Source: Streptomyces sp. NBC_00448 (GTDB taxonomy: Bacteria; Actinomycetota; Actinomycetes; Streptomycetales; Streptomycetaceae). Taken from it: a stretch of 64,000 nucleotides of DNA. The first letter of the stretch is position 1. The number at the start of each line of letters is the position of its first letter. Where the stretch lies: the NCBI RefSeq assembly GCF_036014115.1, contig NZ_CP107913.1, positions 6,751,501-6,815,500 of the forward strand, in the 5' to 3' direction. Position numbers and translations under genes: made by a program. This document shows, one piece after another, positions 50,182 through 58,579 of the stretch. Below the pieces are notes generated by a model. The model had not been told where the DNA came from and searched no databases. It was given only the letters and a program-made list of their open reading frames with translations.

Positions 50182-51108
50182 GTGATCAAGGCCGAGGGTT
50201 TGACCAAACGCTACGGGGACAAGCTGGCCGTCGACGGTCTGACGTTCACCGTCGAGCCGGGTGTCATCACCGGTTTCCTCGGTCCCAACGGCGCCGGCAA
50301 GTCCACGACCATGCGCATGATCATGGGTCTGGATTCCCCCACCTCCGGGTCGGTCACCGTGAACGGGAAGCCGTTCGCCGAGCACCAGCGTCCGATGGCG
50401 GAGGTCGGAGCGCTTCTGGAGGCCCGGGCGGTGCACACCGGTCGCTCGGCACGCAGCCATCTGCTGGCGATGGCGGCCACGGCAGGGATCTCGGCCAGGC
50501 GGGTCGACGAGGTGATCGGGATGGTCGGTCTCGGCGATGTCGCGGGTCGCCGGGCGGGAGCGTTCTCCCTGGGTATGGGACAGCGGCTGGGGATCGCCTC
50601 GGCGCTGCTGGCCGATCCGCAGACGCTGATCCTCGACGAGCCGGTCAACGGGCTGGACCCGGACGGGGTGCGGTGGATCCGCAACCTGCTCAAGGGGCTG
50701 GCAGGCGAAGGCCGCACCGTGTTCCTGTCCTCGCATCTGATGAGCGAGATGGCGCTGACCGCCGACCACATCATCCTGGTCGGGAAGGGCAGGCTGTTGC
50801 GGGACCAGTCGATGGCGGACTTCATCGCCGGGGCGTCCGCCGATGTGGTCACGGTCCGTTCCCCCCAGGCAGGGCAGCTCGCTCAGCTGCTGGCGAGTGG
50901 CGACGTGACCGTCCGCGACATCGCCGAGCAGACGCTGGAGGTGCGGGGCCTGACCAGCGATCACATCGGGACGATCGCCGCGGGCGCCGGGATCACGCTC
51001 TTTGAACTGGCCACTCATGCGGCGTCCCTGGAAGAGGCGTACATGGCCCTGACCGACGACTCGGTCGACTACCGTTCCACCGTCGAGTACACCGAGGACG
51101 CCGCATGA
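50182..51108 (+). CDS. ABC exporter ATP-binding subunit
   Basis: A 308-aa DrrA-like ATPase. FLGPNGAGKSTTMRMIMGLD is Walker A, FSLGMGQRLGIASALLADPQ the signature region, TLILDEPVNGLDPDGVRWIR Walker B and VFLSSHLMSEMALTADH the H-loop. The C-terminal SLEEAYMALTDDSVDYRSTV is the same tail seen in the degenerate copy at 16030-16617. It is coupled to a permease by a four-base overlap and followed by a two-component system, an arrangement seen in antimicrobial-peptide response modules. Confidence 0.9.
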   Translation: MIKAEGLTKRYGDKLAVDGLTFTVEPGVITGFLGPNGAGKSTTMRMIMGLDSPTSGSVTVNGKPFAEHQRPMAEVGALLEARAVHTGRSARSHLLAMAATAGISARRVDEVIGMVGLGDVAGRRAGAFSLGMGQRLGIASALLADPQTLILDEPVNGLDPDGVRWIRNLLKGLAGEGRTVFLSSHLMSEMALTADHIILVGKGRLLRDQSMADFIAGASADVVTVRSPQAGQLAQLLASGDVTVRDIAEQTLEVRGLTSDHIGTIAAGAGITLFELATHAASLEEAYMALTDDSVDYRSTVEYTEDAA

Positions 51109-51935
51109 GTACCGCCACCACCGATGCCACCGCCGCCGCACTGCGCAGCGCCCCGGCCCGCGTCGACAGCCAGCCGGTCTCTCTCGCGCGGGCGGTGAAG
51201 TCCGAATGGATCAAGTGGCGCAGTCTGCGGTCGACCTGGGCGGTGCTGGGCGCGGCCGTTGTCGGGATGCTGGCCATCGGGCTGGTCGTCGGCTTCAACA
51301 CGCGCCATCTCACCGGGAACCAGGACGCCAACGACCTCGCGTCCTCGGCGCCGCTGCAGGGCTACTTCCTGGGGCAGTTGCTGATCGGGGCGCTGGGCGT
51401 GCTGTTCGTGTCCAGTGAGTTCAGCACGGGCATGATCCGCTCGACCTTCGCAGCGGTCCCCAAGCGCCTGCCGGTGCTGTGGGCCAAGCTGGCGGTGTTC
51501 TTCGTCATCACCGCGGTGGTGATGACCACGATCACCGTCATCACCTTTCTCGCCTCGCAGGCGGTGATCAGCCAGACCCGTCCGGGGTTCTCGCTGTCCG
51601 ATCCCGGGGTGTGGCGGTTCGTGCTGGGCACCAGCCTGTACATGGTCCTGGCCGGGGTGATCGGCGGAATGATCGCCTGGATGGTGCGCTCCACGCCCGG
51701 CTCCCTGGTCAGCTTCTTCGCCCTGATCTTCGTCGTGCCCCAGCTGTTCAGCCTCTTCGGCTCGGCGGGAAAGCACATCGCGCAGTTCTTTCCCTCGCAG
51801 GCCGGGGAAGCGTTCACGGTGGCCCAGCCCGATGCTCCGCACCTCTCCCCCACAGCCGGCGTGCTCGTGCTGTGCGCCTGGGCGGTCGCGGCCACCGTCG
51901 CGGCAGCCGTCACGCTGCGCCGCCGCGACGCCTGA
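51105..51935 (+). CDS. ABC exporter permease (ABC-2 type)
   Basis: A 276-aa membrane protein with about six helices: LRSTWAVLGAAVVGMLAIGL, YFLGQLLIGALGVLFVSSEF, LAVFFVITAVVMTTITVITF, LYMVLAGVIGGMIAWMV, LVSFFALIFVVPQLFSLFG and VLVLCAWAVAATVAAAVTL. EFSTGMIRSTFAAVPKRLPV is the typical cytoplasmic loop. The ATG overlaps the ATPase stop. It forms the membrane part of the exporter. Confidence 0.87.
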   Translation: MSTATTDATAAALRSAPARVDSQPVSLARAVKSEWIKWRSLRSTWAVLGAAVVGMLAIGLVVGFNTRHLTGNQDANDLASSAPLQGYFLGQLLIGALGVLFVSSEFSTGMIRSTFAAVPKRLPVLWAKLAVFFVITAVVMTTITVITFLASQAVISQTRPGFSLSDPGVWRFVLGTSLYMVLAGVIGGMIAWMVRSTPGSLVSFFALIFVVPQLFSLFGSAGKHIAQFFPSQAGEAFTVAQPDAPHLSPTAGVLVLCAWAVAATVAAAVTLRRRDA

Positions 51936-51950
51936 GTGAGACGCTGAGAC

Positions 51951-53117
51951 ATGCCTCCCGATCGCGTCGGCGTCCCGCCGGCAACACATCCGCTGATGCC
52001 GGATGTGCTGCTGGCCGCGGGCGTCGCCCTCGTGGGGGTGCTGGCCGACGTCTACGGTCCCGACTACCGCAGCGCCTTCGCACCGTACTGGGACATGGCG
52101 GTGGCGGCGCCGCTGGCCGTGCGCCGCCGCGCCCCGGCAGCCGCCGCGGCGCTTGTTGCCGCGATCTGCCTCGCGATGTGGCTCGCCGACGTGGTGGCCA
52201 TCGCCGCCGTCCTGGCCGTATTGATCATGCTGTACTCCCTCGGCGCCTGGGAACGGCGCCGCTGGCTGCTGGTGGCGGCCCTGGTCGTGGGGGAGAGCGG
52301 CGTCGTCATGGCCGTCGCGCAGTGGACACCGCAGGGCCGGCAGTGGCTGACCGCGCTGATGGCCACCGGCACCGTCACCGCCGCCCTGGTCATCGGCCTC
52401 TATGTGCGCACCCGCCGTGCCTATCTGGCCTCGATGATCGAACGGGCCGAGACCGCCGAACGCGACCGCGACCACCAGGCCCGGATCGCGGTTGCCGAGG
52501 AGCGCACCCGTATCGCACGCGAGATGCACGACGTCATCGCCCATAGTCTCGCGGTCATGATCACCCTCAACGACGCCGCCGTCGCGACCACCCCCGAGGG
52601 CCCGGTGCGCGACACGGTCACCCAGGCTTCGGAAGTCGGGCGTCAGGCACTGGGCGAAATGCAGCGCATGTTGGGCGTTCTGCGCGGCGCGGGAGCAGCG
52701 GGTCTCGTGCCCCAGCCCGGCGTCGCGCAACTGACGGACCTGATCTCGATCGCCCGGTCTGCCGGCCTGACGGCGGAACTCGCGATCTCCGGCGAAACGG
52801 GGGACCTGGCGCCGACCACACAGCTCACGATCTACCGCATTGTCCAGGAGAGCCTGACCAACGTACTCAAACACGGCCGCAACGTACGACGAGTGGTCGT
52901 CACCCTCGCCTACCGCGACGATCGTGTCCGCATACGGATCACCAACGACGGCGAATCCGCCACACCACCGCCCCGTGCGGCAACCGGACACGGACTGGCC
53001 GGCATGCGCGAACGCTCCACTCTCTACCAAGGCGAGTTCCACGCGGGCCCGACCCGCAGCGGCGGCTGGGAGGTCCTTGCCGACCTCGCAGTGACCGACC
53101 CGGCAGGTGCGGCATGA
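51951..53117 (+). CDS. Two-component sensor histidine kinase (NarL-type partner)
   Basis: A 388-aa kinase. Four N-terminal helices (DVLLAAGVALVGVLADV, AAAALVAAICLAMWLAD, VVAIAAVLAVLIMLYSLG, ALMATGTVTAALVIGLYV) precede ERTRIAREMHDVIAHSLAVM, the HisKA_3 phosphoacceptor. The ATPase domain follows with IYRIVQESLTNVLKHG (N box) and GHGLAGMRERSTLYQGEF (G box). There is no extracellular sensor loop, so sensing is probably intramembrane, perhaps through the adjacent transporter. The stop overlaps the response-regulator start. Confidence 0.9.
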   Translation: MPPDRVGVPPATHPLMPDVLLAAGVALVGVLADVYGPDYRSAFAPYWDMAVAAPLAVRRRAPAAAAALVAAICLAMWLADVVAIAAVLAVLIMLYSLGAWERRRWLLVAALVVGESGVVMAVAQWTPQGRQWLTALMATGTVTAALVIGLYVRTRRAYLASMIERAETAERDRDHQARIAVAEERTRIAREMHDVIAHSLAVMITLNDAAVATTPEGPVRDTVTQASEVGRQALGEMQRMLGVLRGAGAAGLVPQPGVAQLTDLISIARSAGLTAELAISGETGDLAPTTQLTIYRIVQESLTNVLKHGRNVRRVVVTLAYRDDRVRIRITNDGESATPPPRAATGHGLAGMRERSTLYQGEFHAGPTRSGGWEVLADLAVTDPAGAA

Positions 53118-53782
53118 CCATCCGGGTGCTGCTCGCCGACGACCAGGACCTGCTGCGGCGCGGCTTCAAGATGATCATCGACGCGCAGCCGGACATGGAA
53201 GCGGTGGGGGAGGCGGCGAACGGCGCGCAGGCCATTGCTCAGGCGGCGGCGCTCAGACCGGACGTCGTCCTCATGGATGTCCGCATGCCGGGGACCAATG
53301 GGATCGAGGCCACCCGCCACATCGCCGCCCACCTGCCCGAGGTGAAGGTGCTGATCCTGACCACCTTCGACGTCGACGAATACGCCTTCTCCGGTCTGCA
53401 TGCCGGCGCGAGCGGCTTCCTGCTCAAGAACGCCCGGACCGAGGAGTTGATCGCGGGTATCCGTACGGTGGCCGCGGGCGACGCGATCCTGGCCCCCAGC
53501 ACAACGCGCCGCCTGCTCGACAGCTACGCCAACACCTTCCACGCCGGTGGCACGGGCACACCCGCGAAGGACGTCCTCGCGCCGTTGACCCAGCGCGAGC
53601 GGCAGGTGTTCACGGAAATGGCCTCCGGCCACACCAACCAGGAAATCGCCGGCCGACTCGTCCTTTCGGAAACCACCGTCAAGACGCACGTTGCTCGTGT
53701 CCTCGCGAAGCTGCGCCTTCGCGACCGGGTCCAAGCAGTCATCTTCGCCTACGAGAACGGGCTCATCCCACCGAACCGCTGA
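53114..53782 (+). CDS. LuxR/NarL-family response regulator
   Basis: A 222-aa regulator. The receiver has IRVLLADDQDLLRRGFKMII, VVLMDVRMPGTNGIEATRHI (phospho-Asp) and VLILTTFDVDEYAFSGLHAG, with Lys in FLLKNARTEEL. The HTH reads TQRERQVFTEMASGHTNQEI and LSETTVKTHVARVLAKLRLR. It probably controls the upstream ABC genes. Overlap with the kinase gene gives matched expression. Confidence 0.92.
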   Translation: MTIRVLLADDQDLLRRGFKMIIDAQPDMEAVGEAANGAQAIAQAAALRPDVVLMDVRMPGTNGIEATRHIAAHLPEVKVLILTTFDVDEYAFSGLHAGASGFLLKNARTEELIAGIRTVAAGDAILAPSTTRRLLDSYANTFHAGGTGTPAKDVLAPLTQRERQVFTEMASGHTNQEIAGRLVLSETTVKTHVARVLAKLRLRDRVQAVIFAYENGLIPPNR

Positions 53783-53799
53783 CCAGCCCGGTCGCGTGA

Positions 53800-54139
53800 C
53801 ATCGAAGGAGGCGTCGACGGCGGTTCGGCGCGGTTCGTGGCACCGAGCCGGCCGTGTGAGTCGTGGTGCCAGACCCCCGGGCCTCCATGGTCCGGGAAAG
53901 CCTGGTGGAGGTCCCGGACGGCTTCGATCTCCTCCTTCGGACGGAAGACTCCGCCCTTGAGCTCGATCGCTGAGAAGCCGTACTCGCGCAGGCGCTGCCG
54001 CGACGCGCTGATGCGGCAACTTGAGGGAGCGTGCCTCCAGGGCGAAGACTGCCTCGGCTGCGGTGCGCAGCCGCGCCAGACGCCCCTGGTCCCAGCCGCC
54101 AGGTATCCAGCAGAACTCCATGGCCTTGCGTGCCTGTGG
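53800..54139 (-). pseudogene. Glucarate dehydratase-like remnant
   Basis: The minus-strand frame near 53880-54010 reads SRQRLREYGFSAIELKGGVF followed by RPKEEIEAVRDLHQAFPDHG, matching the KxK-type region of glucarate dehydratase and other enolase-superfamily acid-sugar dehydratases. The start and most of the barrel are missing and no long frame supports it. The surrounding bases up to 54139 are unassigned. Confidence 0.5.
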
Positions 54140-54911
54140 TCACAGCTCGCGCAGGAAGCCGTCGTCGCCGCTGAGGGTCCAGTCTCGGTAAAGCTCGACC
54201 GGACAGCCCCGTTGGCCTTCCGCCGCCGTGAGCCGGTATTCGCGGGCCCGGGTCTCCAGCGGCAGCCCCACGAGGAAGCTCATCACGCCGTCGTTGGCGG
54301 TCGAGTGACGGAACTCGGTGTCCCGCCCCCGCATCCCGCGGGCCGGCGCTCCGAAGAGATACCCCGTGGCGGGTTCGTCGTTCCACACATGCGTGCAACT
54401 GCCTTGGCAGAAGCCAACGTTCGGGTCGCATCCCCCCACTCCTCGTAGACGGCGGCGCGGATCTGCCCGGGCTTGCCGTACGCGGACAGCCAGGCGGCGA
54501 GAACGCCGCCGGAGGACATGCCGCTGACGATGACCGGGCGGTCGATCGCCAGGTCGATGAAGCGGACCAGGTCGCCGCCCATGACGTCGACGGTGTAGCG
54601 GCCCGGGGTCCAGGTGGAGCGGCCCTGGCCGCGCAGGTCCACGGCGAACACCTGGAAGTGCTCGGCCAGCAGCGGCATCGCGCGCTCGTAGCCCCACCAG
54701 GACTCGGACTGGGTGGGGACCAGCAGCAGCGCCGGCAGGGAGGGGTCACCCAGGGTGGCGTAGTTCATCCTGATCTCGCCCAGGTCGACCAGGTGCTCTT
54801 CGATGCTGTGTGGAACGAAGGTGTCGGCGCGGTCAGTGGCTTCCAGGTGCGGCAGGAGGCGGTCCTTGATGGTGGTCCGAGTGGTGGGCGGTGGTGCGGG
54901 ACGGCCGGGGG
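54140..54911 (-). pseudogene. Alpha/beta hydrolase, disrupted
   Basis: The upper part reads LGEIRMNYATLGDPSLPALL, LVPTQSESWWGYERAMPLLA, HFQVFAVDLRGQGRSTWTPG and VIVSGMSSGGVLAAWLSAYG, a clear alpha/beta hydrolase N-half with nucleophile Ser. Near 54440 the frame is lost. A different frame continues as NDEPATGYLFGAPARGMRGR and YRLTAAEGQRGCPVELYRDW to a stop at 54140, which does not look like the rest of a hydrolase. There is no clear start codon after the upstream gene. I take it as a broken gene joined to a fragment of unknown origin. Confidence 0.6.
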
Positions 54912-54916
54912 AGTGG

Positions 54917-55495
54917 TCAGGCTTCGTTGAGCCAGGCGGTGTCGGCGGCCTTGATCTCGGCTTCCAGGGCGCTGTCGCGGGTGGGGAACTCACGCACGAT
55001 CGGGAAGCCGGACTTCTCCAGCAGGTAGGCCAGAGCGGCGTACTCGCGCGGGAAGGCGCTCACGGCCTTCTCGTCGATCTCCTGGACCTTGGTCAGGAAG
55101 TTGAAGGAGCTCATGTCGTAGCTGCTGTCGCGGCGGCTGATGCGCCAGACGCCGTCGCGCTTCTCGACCTGGTCCAGGAACCGGTTGTGGGCGGTTGCGC
55201 CGAGCTCGATGGCGGTGTTCTCGGCGATGATCATCGCGTTGGTCTGCACCAGGGCCCGGTCGCCGTTGAAGGTGATGGACGGGCCGGCGATGACGTGCTT
55301 GTTGCGCAGATCGGAGGCGCCCATGCGGGCCGATCCTTCGACGAAGTCGGTGGCCAGGCCGTCGAACCAGGTGATCGCGATCGTGGCGCCGGGGTGGAAG
55401 AGGGCGCGCAGCTGGTCCCACTCGCTCAGGTCGCGGTGCATCCAGCCGGTCATCAGGTCGGCGATCGCGGCGCGGTCCTCAAGACGTGCGTTCAT
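54917..55495 (-). CDS. NTF2/SnoaL-like protein (aromatic dioxygenase beta-subunit-like fold)
   Basis: A 192-aa cone-fold protein: LEDRAAIADLMTGWMHRDLS, WDQLRALFHPGATIAITWFD, DRALVQTNAMIIAENTAIEL and KRDGVWRISRRDSSYDMSSF, the usual SnoaL-like/bile-acid dehydratase-like layout. Residues after 130 are an extension ending in KAADTAWLNEA. It is divergent from a TetR gene and precedes the broken hydrolase, so it was probably part of a TetR-controlled catabolic operon. The substrate is unknown. Confidence 0.78.
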   Translation of the reverse strand: MNARLEDRAAIADLMTGWMHRDLSEWDQLRALFHPGATIAITWFDGLATDFVEGSARMGASDLRNKHVIAGPSITFNGDRALVQTNAMIIAENTAIELGATAHNRFLDQVEKRDGVWRISRRDSSYDMSSFNFLTKVQEIDEKAVSAFPREYAALAYLLEKSGFPIVREFPTRDSALEAEIKAADTAWLNEA

Positions 55496-55598
55496 GGTGC
55501 AGAGCTCCCGTAAATAGAGGACGGACTAGTTTCTTAAGCTGAAGTTACACCGCTCGGCTGGTCGACGCGATTCGACGCCGAGGGCTATAACGGGAAGG

Positions 55599-56213
55599 GT
55601 GACCGCCTCCTCCGCAACACCGTCCCCGCAGCTCCAGGCGTCCGCCACCCGCCGCCGAGGCGCGGAGCTGACCCAGGCGATCTTCCGGGCGACCCTGGAG
55701 GAGTTGGCCGCGACCAGCTTCGAGGAGCTGAGCTTCGACAAGATCGCCCCGAGGGCGGGCACCGGGAAGTCGGTGCTGTACCGCCGCTGGAGCACCACCG
55801 CCGAACTCGTCCTGGCCGCGCTCAAGGACGACGACGCCGGTCTGGGCCGACTCGCAGCGCCGGACACCGGCACCCTGCGCGGTGACCTGCTGGTCCTGCT
55901 CACCAAATTCGCCCGGCTTCTGGACGAGCCACGCGGACGCGCCTTGCGGCCCCTGCTGACCCAGCGCCCGCGCCATCCCGAGATCTTCGCCCAGGTCATG
56001 GACCAGGTCATCGATCCGCACAGGGTCGTCCTGCTGGACTGCATGCGTACGGCGGTCGACCGCGGCCAGGCCGCCCCGCAGCGCGCCACCGCGCGCACCG
56101 CGGCGATCGGCCCGCGGCTGATCGTGGCCGAGCACATCGACCGCGGCACCGTCCCCGATCAGGAGGTGCGGGCCGTGGTCGACGAGGTCCTGCTCCCGCT
56201 GCTGGCGCTGTAG
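55599..56213 (+). CDS. TetR-family regulator
   Basis: A 204-aa protein: RGAELTQAIFRATLEELAAT, FEELSFDKIAPRAGTGKSVL and YRRWSTTAELVLAALKDDDA give the TetR N-domain. The C-domain (RALRPLLTQRPRHPEIFAQV) resembles the TetR_C group with AefR-like relatives. The start is a GTG at 55599 with a purine-rich but closely spaced ribosome site. It is divergent from the NTF2-like gene by about 100 bases and convergent with the ALDH remnant. Confidence 0.83.
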   Translation: MTASSATPSPQLQASATRRRGAELTQAIFRATLEELAATSFEELSFDKIAPRAGTGKSVLYRRWSTTAELVLAALKDDDAGLGRLAAPDTGTLRGDLLVLLTKFARLLDEPRGRALRPLLTQRPRHPEIFAQVMDQVIDPHRVVLLDCMRTAVDRGQAAPQRATARTAAIGPRLIVAEHIDRGTVPDQEVRAVVDEVLLPLLAL

Positions 56214-56229
56214 CGAGAACAACGGGGGC

Positions 56230-56571
56230 TCACGCGTAGTTCTGGGTGATCTGCTTGTACTCGGTGAAGTCATCGGGGCTGGCCACTCCGCCGACCCGTC
56301 CCAGGCCACTTGCCTTCCAGCCGCCCTCTTCCGTCTCGACGGCGAGGTTGGCCCAGCTGTTGACGGAGATCAGCCCCGCATCGAGCCGGCGGGCCACCCG
56401 CAGCGGGCGGTCGGCGTCGCGGGTCCACACGCAGGCGCTCAGGCCGTACTCGGTGGCGTTGGCCAGGGCGACGGCTTCGTCCACCGTACTGAAGCGCTGG
56501 GCCACCTGAACCGGGCGGAAGACCTCCTGCTGGACGTTCGGGAGCGAGGAGTCGGTGACCTCCAGCAGCAA
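56230..56571 (-). pseudogene. Aldehyde dehydrogenase C-terminal remnant
   Basis: QQEVFRPVQVAQRFSTVDEA, ANATEYGLSACVWTRDADRP, GLISVNSWANLAVETEEGGW and KASGLGRVGGVASPDDFTEY are the last quarter of an NAD-dependent aldehyde dehydrogenase. The catalytic Cys/Glu part is missing because the family match ends at about 56575, where IS4-type DNA begins. Confidence 0.8.
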
Positions 56572-56633
56572 CGCCGTTCAGTTGGGGGTGGAGGACGTTC
56601 GTCAAAACAAGGCCGGTCGGGGTAGCGGCGGGT

Positions 56634-56765
56634 GTGTTCGCGCCGGGGCATATCGGTGAGCTGACCCGGATCGTGCCGTTCGAGATGGTCGATCAGGTGC
56701 TGGCGGAGATCCGTGCGGTGCAGAGCAGGGTCCGGCTGGTGCCGGCTCGGCCCGACCTGGGTTGA
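56634..56765 (+). mobile_element. IS4-family transposase N-terminal fragment
   Basis: The frame reads VFAPGHIGELTRIVPFEMVD then QVLAEIRAVQSRVRLVPARP and stops. This is the conserved N-terminal domain of IS4-type transposases (FAPGHLGELTxxVPFEMVDxAL). The catalytic DDE part is absent. It abuts the truncated aldehyde dehydrogenase, so an insertion followed by deletion is likely. Confidence 0.7.
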
Positions 56766-57266
56766 CCTCCCAACCCCAGAATCCCGCTGCAGGGCGGGCC
56801 CCTACGCTCGGCCGGCGGTCCTCCACCAGCAAGATCGCGATCTAGGGCTGGAGTACTAGCCGCCGGGCCGGTGAAGGTGCAAGGGGGCGTCCGTTGCCTC
56901 CCTCGCCCACACGGGGCAGCGCATGGCGGCTGAGCGCTCGGCCGAGAGGGTGTATGGGTCCCGCTTTCTTCCCGTCGCAGCGTCCTACCTGCTAAGACAC
57001 GGCGCGGGGAAGCTATTGTCGCTATCCGACAAACTTCGTCCCGGCGCGAAGCCGTTAACCAAGACCTCGGGACCTCTTGCGTTTGCGGCATTTGTCGCAG
57101 GTCACGGCGCTGCGCAGGAGGAACGCGGCTGACGGGCGAATGCGGCCCGCAGGGCGTCCTCCGTGAGGGAGGAGGCGGTCGTCGCGCGACAACTGGCCGC
57201 TTGACCTGCGGCGCTGGCCATCCCGAGTCCGCAAAGTGCTGGTTTGTAGGGTTCGGACGCCGAGGA
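56766..57266. other. Non-coding stretch, no gene recognised
   Basis: About 500 bases, partly lower in GC. A minus-strand end reading AVTCDKCRKRKRSRGLG (stop near 57055) is protein-like but has no body upstream that I recognise. Confidence 0.4.
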
Positions 57267-57500
57267 GAGCAACGGTCGGAAGACCGTGTGCGTTGTGGCA
57301 GGTACAAGAAAGGCTCTGACCGGCGTTTCCGCTGGTCAGAGCCTCAATCCGGTTGTGCCCCCGGCAGGATTCGAACCTGCGCACACGGCTCCGGAGGCCG
57401 AAGCTCTTTCCAGAGTTTCCGCAGGTCAGGGCATTGTATGACGCTTCGTCATGCGTTCTCCGTCACAAATACGCCACTCGCTCCGAAGCCAAATCTGATA
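57267..57500 (-). repeat. att-like repeat 2 with 3' half of tRNA-Arg(CCG)
   Basis: Plus-strand 57356-57400 is the reverse complement of CGGCCTCCGGAGCCG (anticodon arm, anticodon CCG), a variable loop, an intact T-arm (GCAGGTTCGAATCCTGC) and acceptor strand CGGGGGCA. The D-arm and 5' acceptor are not present. The segment from anticodon loop to 3' end is the usual crossover core for tyrosine integrases. It pairs with the diverged copy at 43998-44220. Confidence 0.75.
57312..57343 (-). terminator. Hairpin after the tRNA-Arg 3' end
   Basis: A perfect 10-bp stem GGCTCTGACC/GGTCAGAGCC with a 12-nt loop lies just beyond the tRNA 3' end on the minus strand and is followed by TTTCTTG. It looks like the tRNA gene's native terminator carried along with the att core. 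The copy near 44055-44080 has lost part of the left arm. Confidence 0.65.
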
Positions 57501-57678
57501 GCTCATCAGATTATTTGGCGATGACTGGTCGCTGATATTGGCGCCCCTCCTGGTGTGCTGGCAGTCCCTGAGCTTTTCTCAACCTGCCCTGTTAGTAGGA
57601 CAGTTGGCGTGACAGACGAGTGAAGCCCCTGGTGGACAGGTTCACGACCAAGATCTCCCGTACCGCCAGAGGCGTCAC

Positions 57679-58420
57679 GTGCTTGTCTACCCGTCCGGCC
57701 TGGGGCTGTCCAGCTCACATCTTCGCTTCCTCAGCGCCCGTCTGGGCGAACGCCGGCGTGCGATCGGCAGCCGGTGGCCCCGGTTGAGCGTCAGCCGACA
57801 GGCACTGCTCACCCTCGCCCACCTCCGAAACGGGCATCCCTACGCCCAGCTCACAGCCGGGTTCGGCATCGGCACGACGACCGTGTACCGGTATATCACC
57901 GAAGCCGTCGATCTCCTGGCCGCCCTGGCGCCCGTGCTCGAACAAGCCGTCCGCGAGGCATCGGGGAAAGCGTTCGTCCTGCTCGGCGGCACGCTCCTGC
58001 CGATCGACCGCATCGCCGCGGACCGACCCTTTTACTCAGGCAAGCACAGGAGGCACGGCATGAACGTGCAGGTCCTGACCGATCCGTTCGGCCGCCTGCT
58101 GTGGGCCTCGCCAGCCCTACCCGGGAGCCATCCACGACATCCGAGCCGCCCGCGAACACGGCATCGTCGACGCCCTCGCCCAGGCCGACATCACGTGCTG
58201 GGCCGACAAGGGCTTCCACGGCGCCGGCGGAGCAGTCCGGATCCCGTACTGGGGACGATGGGTGACCCTTTCCCCAGGACAAAAAGCAGCGAACCGGTCC
58301 CACGCCAAGATTCGCGCGCTCGTCGAACAGGCCATGGCCACCCTCAAGAACTGGCGACTCCTGCGGGTCACGTCCGGTGTCCATCCGGAGACCGAATGTG
58401 CACTGGGAGTGCAGCCAGGG
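57679..58420 (+). mobile_element. IS5-family transposase, frameshifted
   Basis: LVYPSGLGLSSSHLRFLSAR, LAHLRNGHPYAQLTAGFGIG, YRYITEAVDLLAALAPVLEQ and FVLLGGTLLPIDRIAADRPF with GKHRRHGMNVQVLTDPFGRL belong to the DDE_Tnp_4/IS5-type family. After ASPALPG near 58115 the continuation IHDIRAAREHGIVDALAQAD, ITCWADKGFHGAGGAVRIPY, and later KAANRSHAKIRALVEQAMAT with LKNWRLLRVTSG, is in other frames. At least one indel disrupts it, and the usual C-terminal end is replaced. I could not define inverted repeats. Confidence 0.72.
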
Positions 58421-58579
58421 GACCTCAGCCGGGGCCGGGCACTGCGAGGAATCTGTCCGGTTCTGACAATGGTCGAGCTGAGGCGACCGGTGGTCCGAAG
58501 GGCTTGGGTGGTGGTATCCCGAGCCCGCCCGCCCCCCATTGATGAGGGAGCGGGCTGACACGGTGACTGCGGCGTCGGC

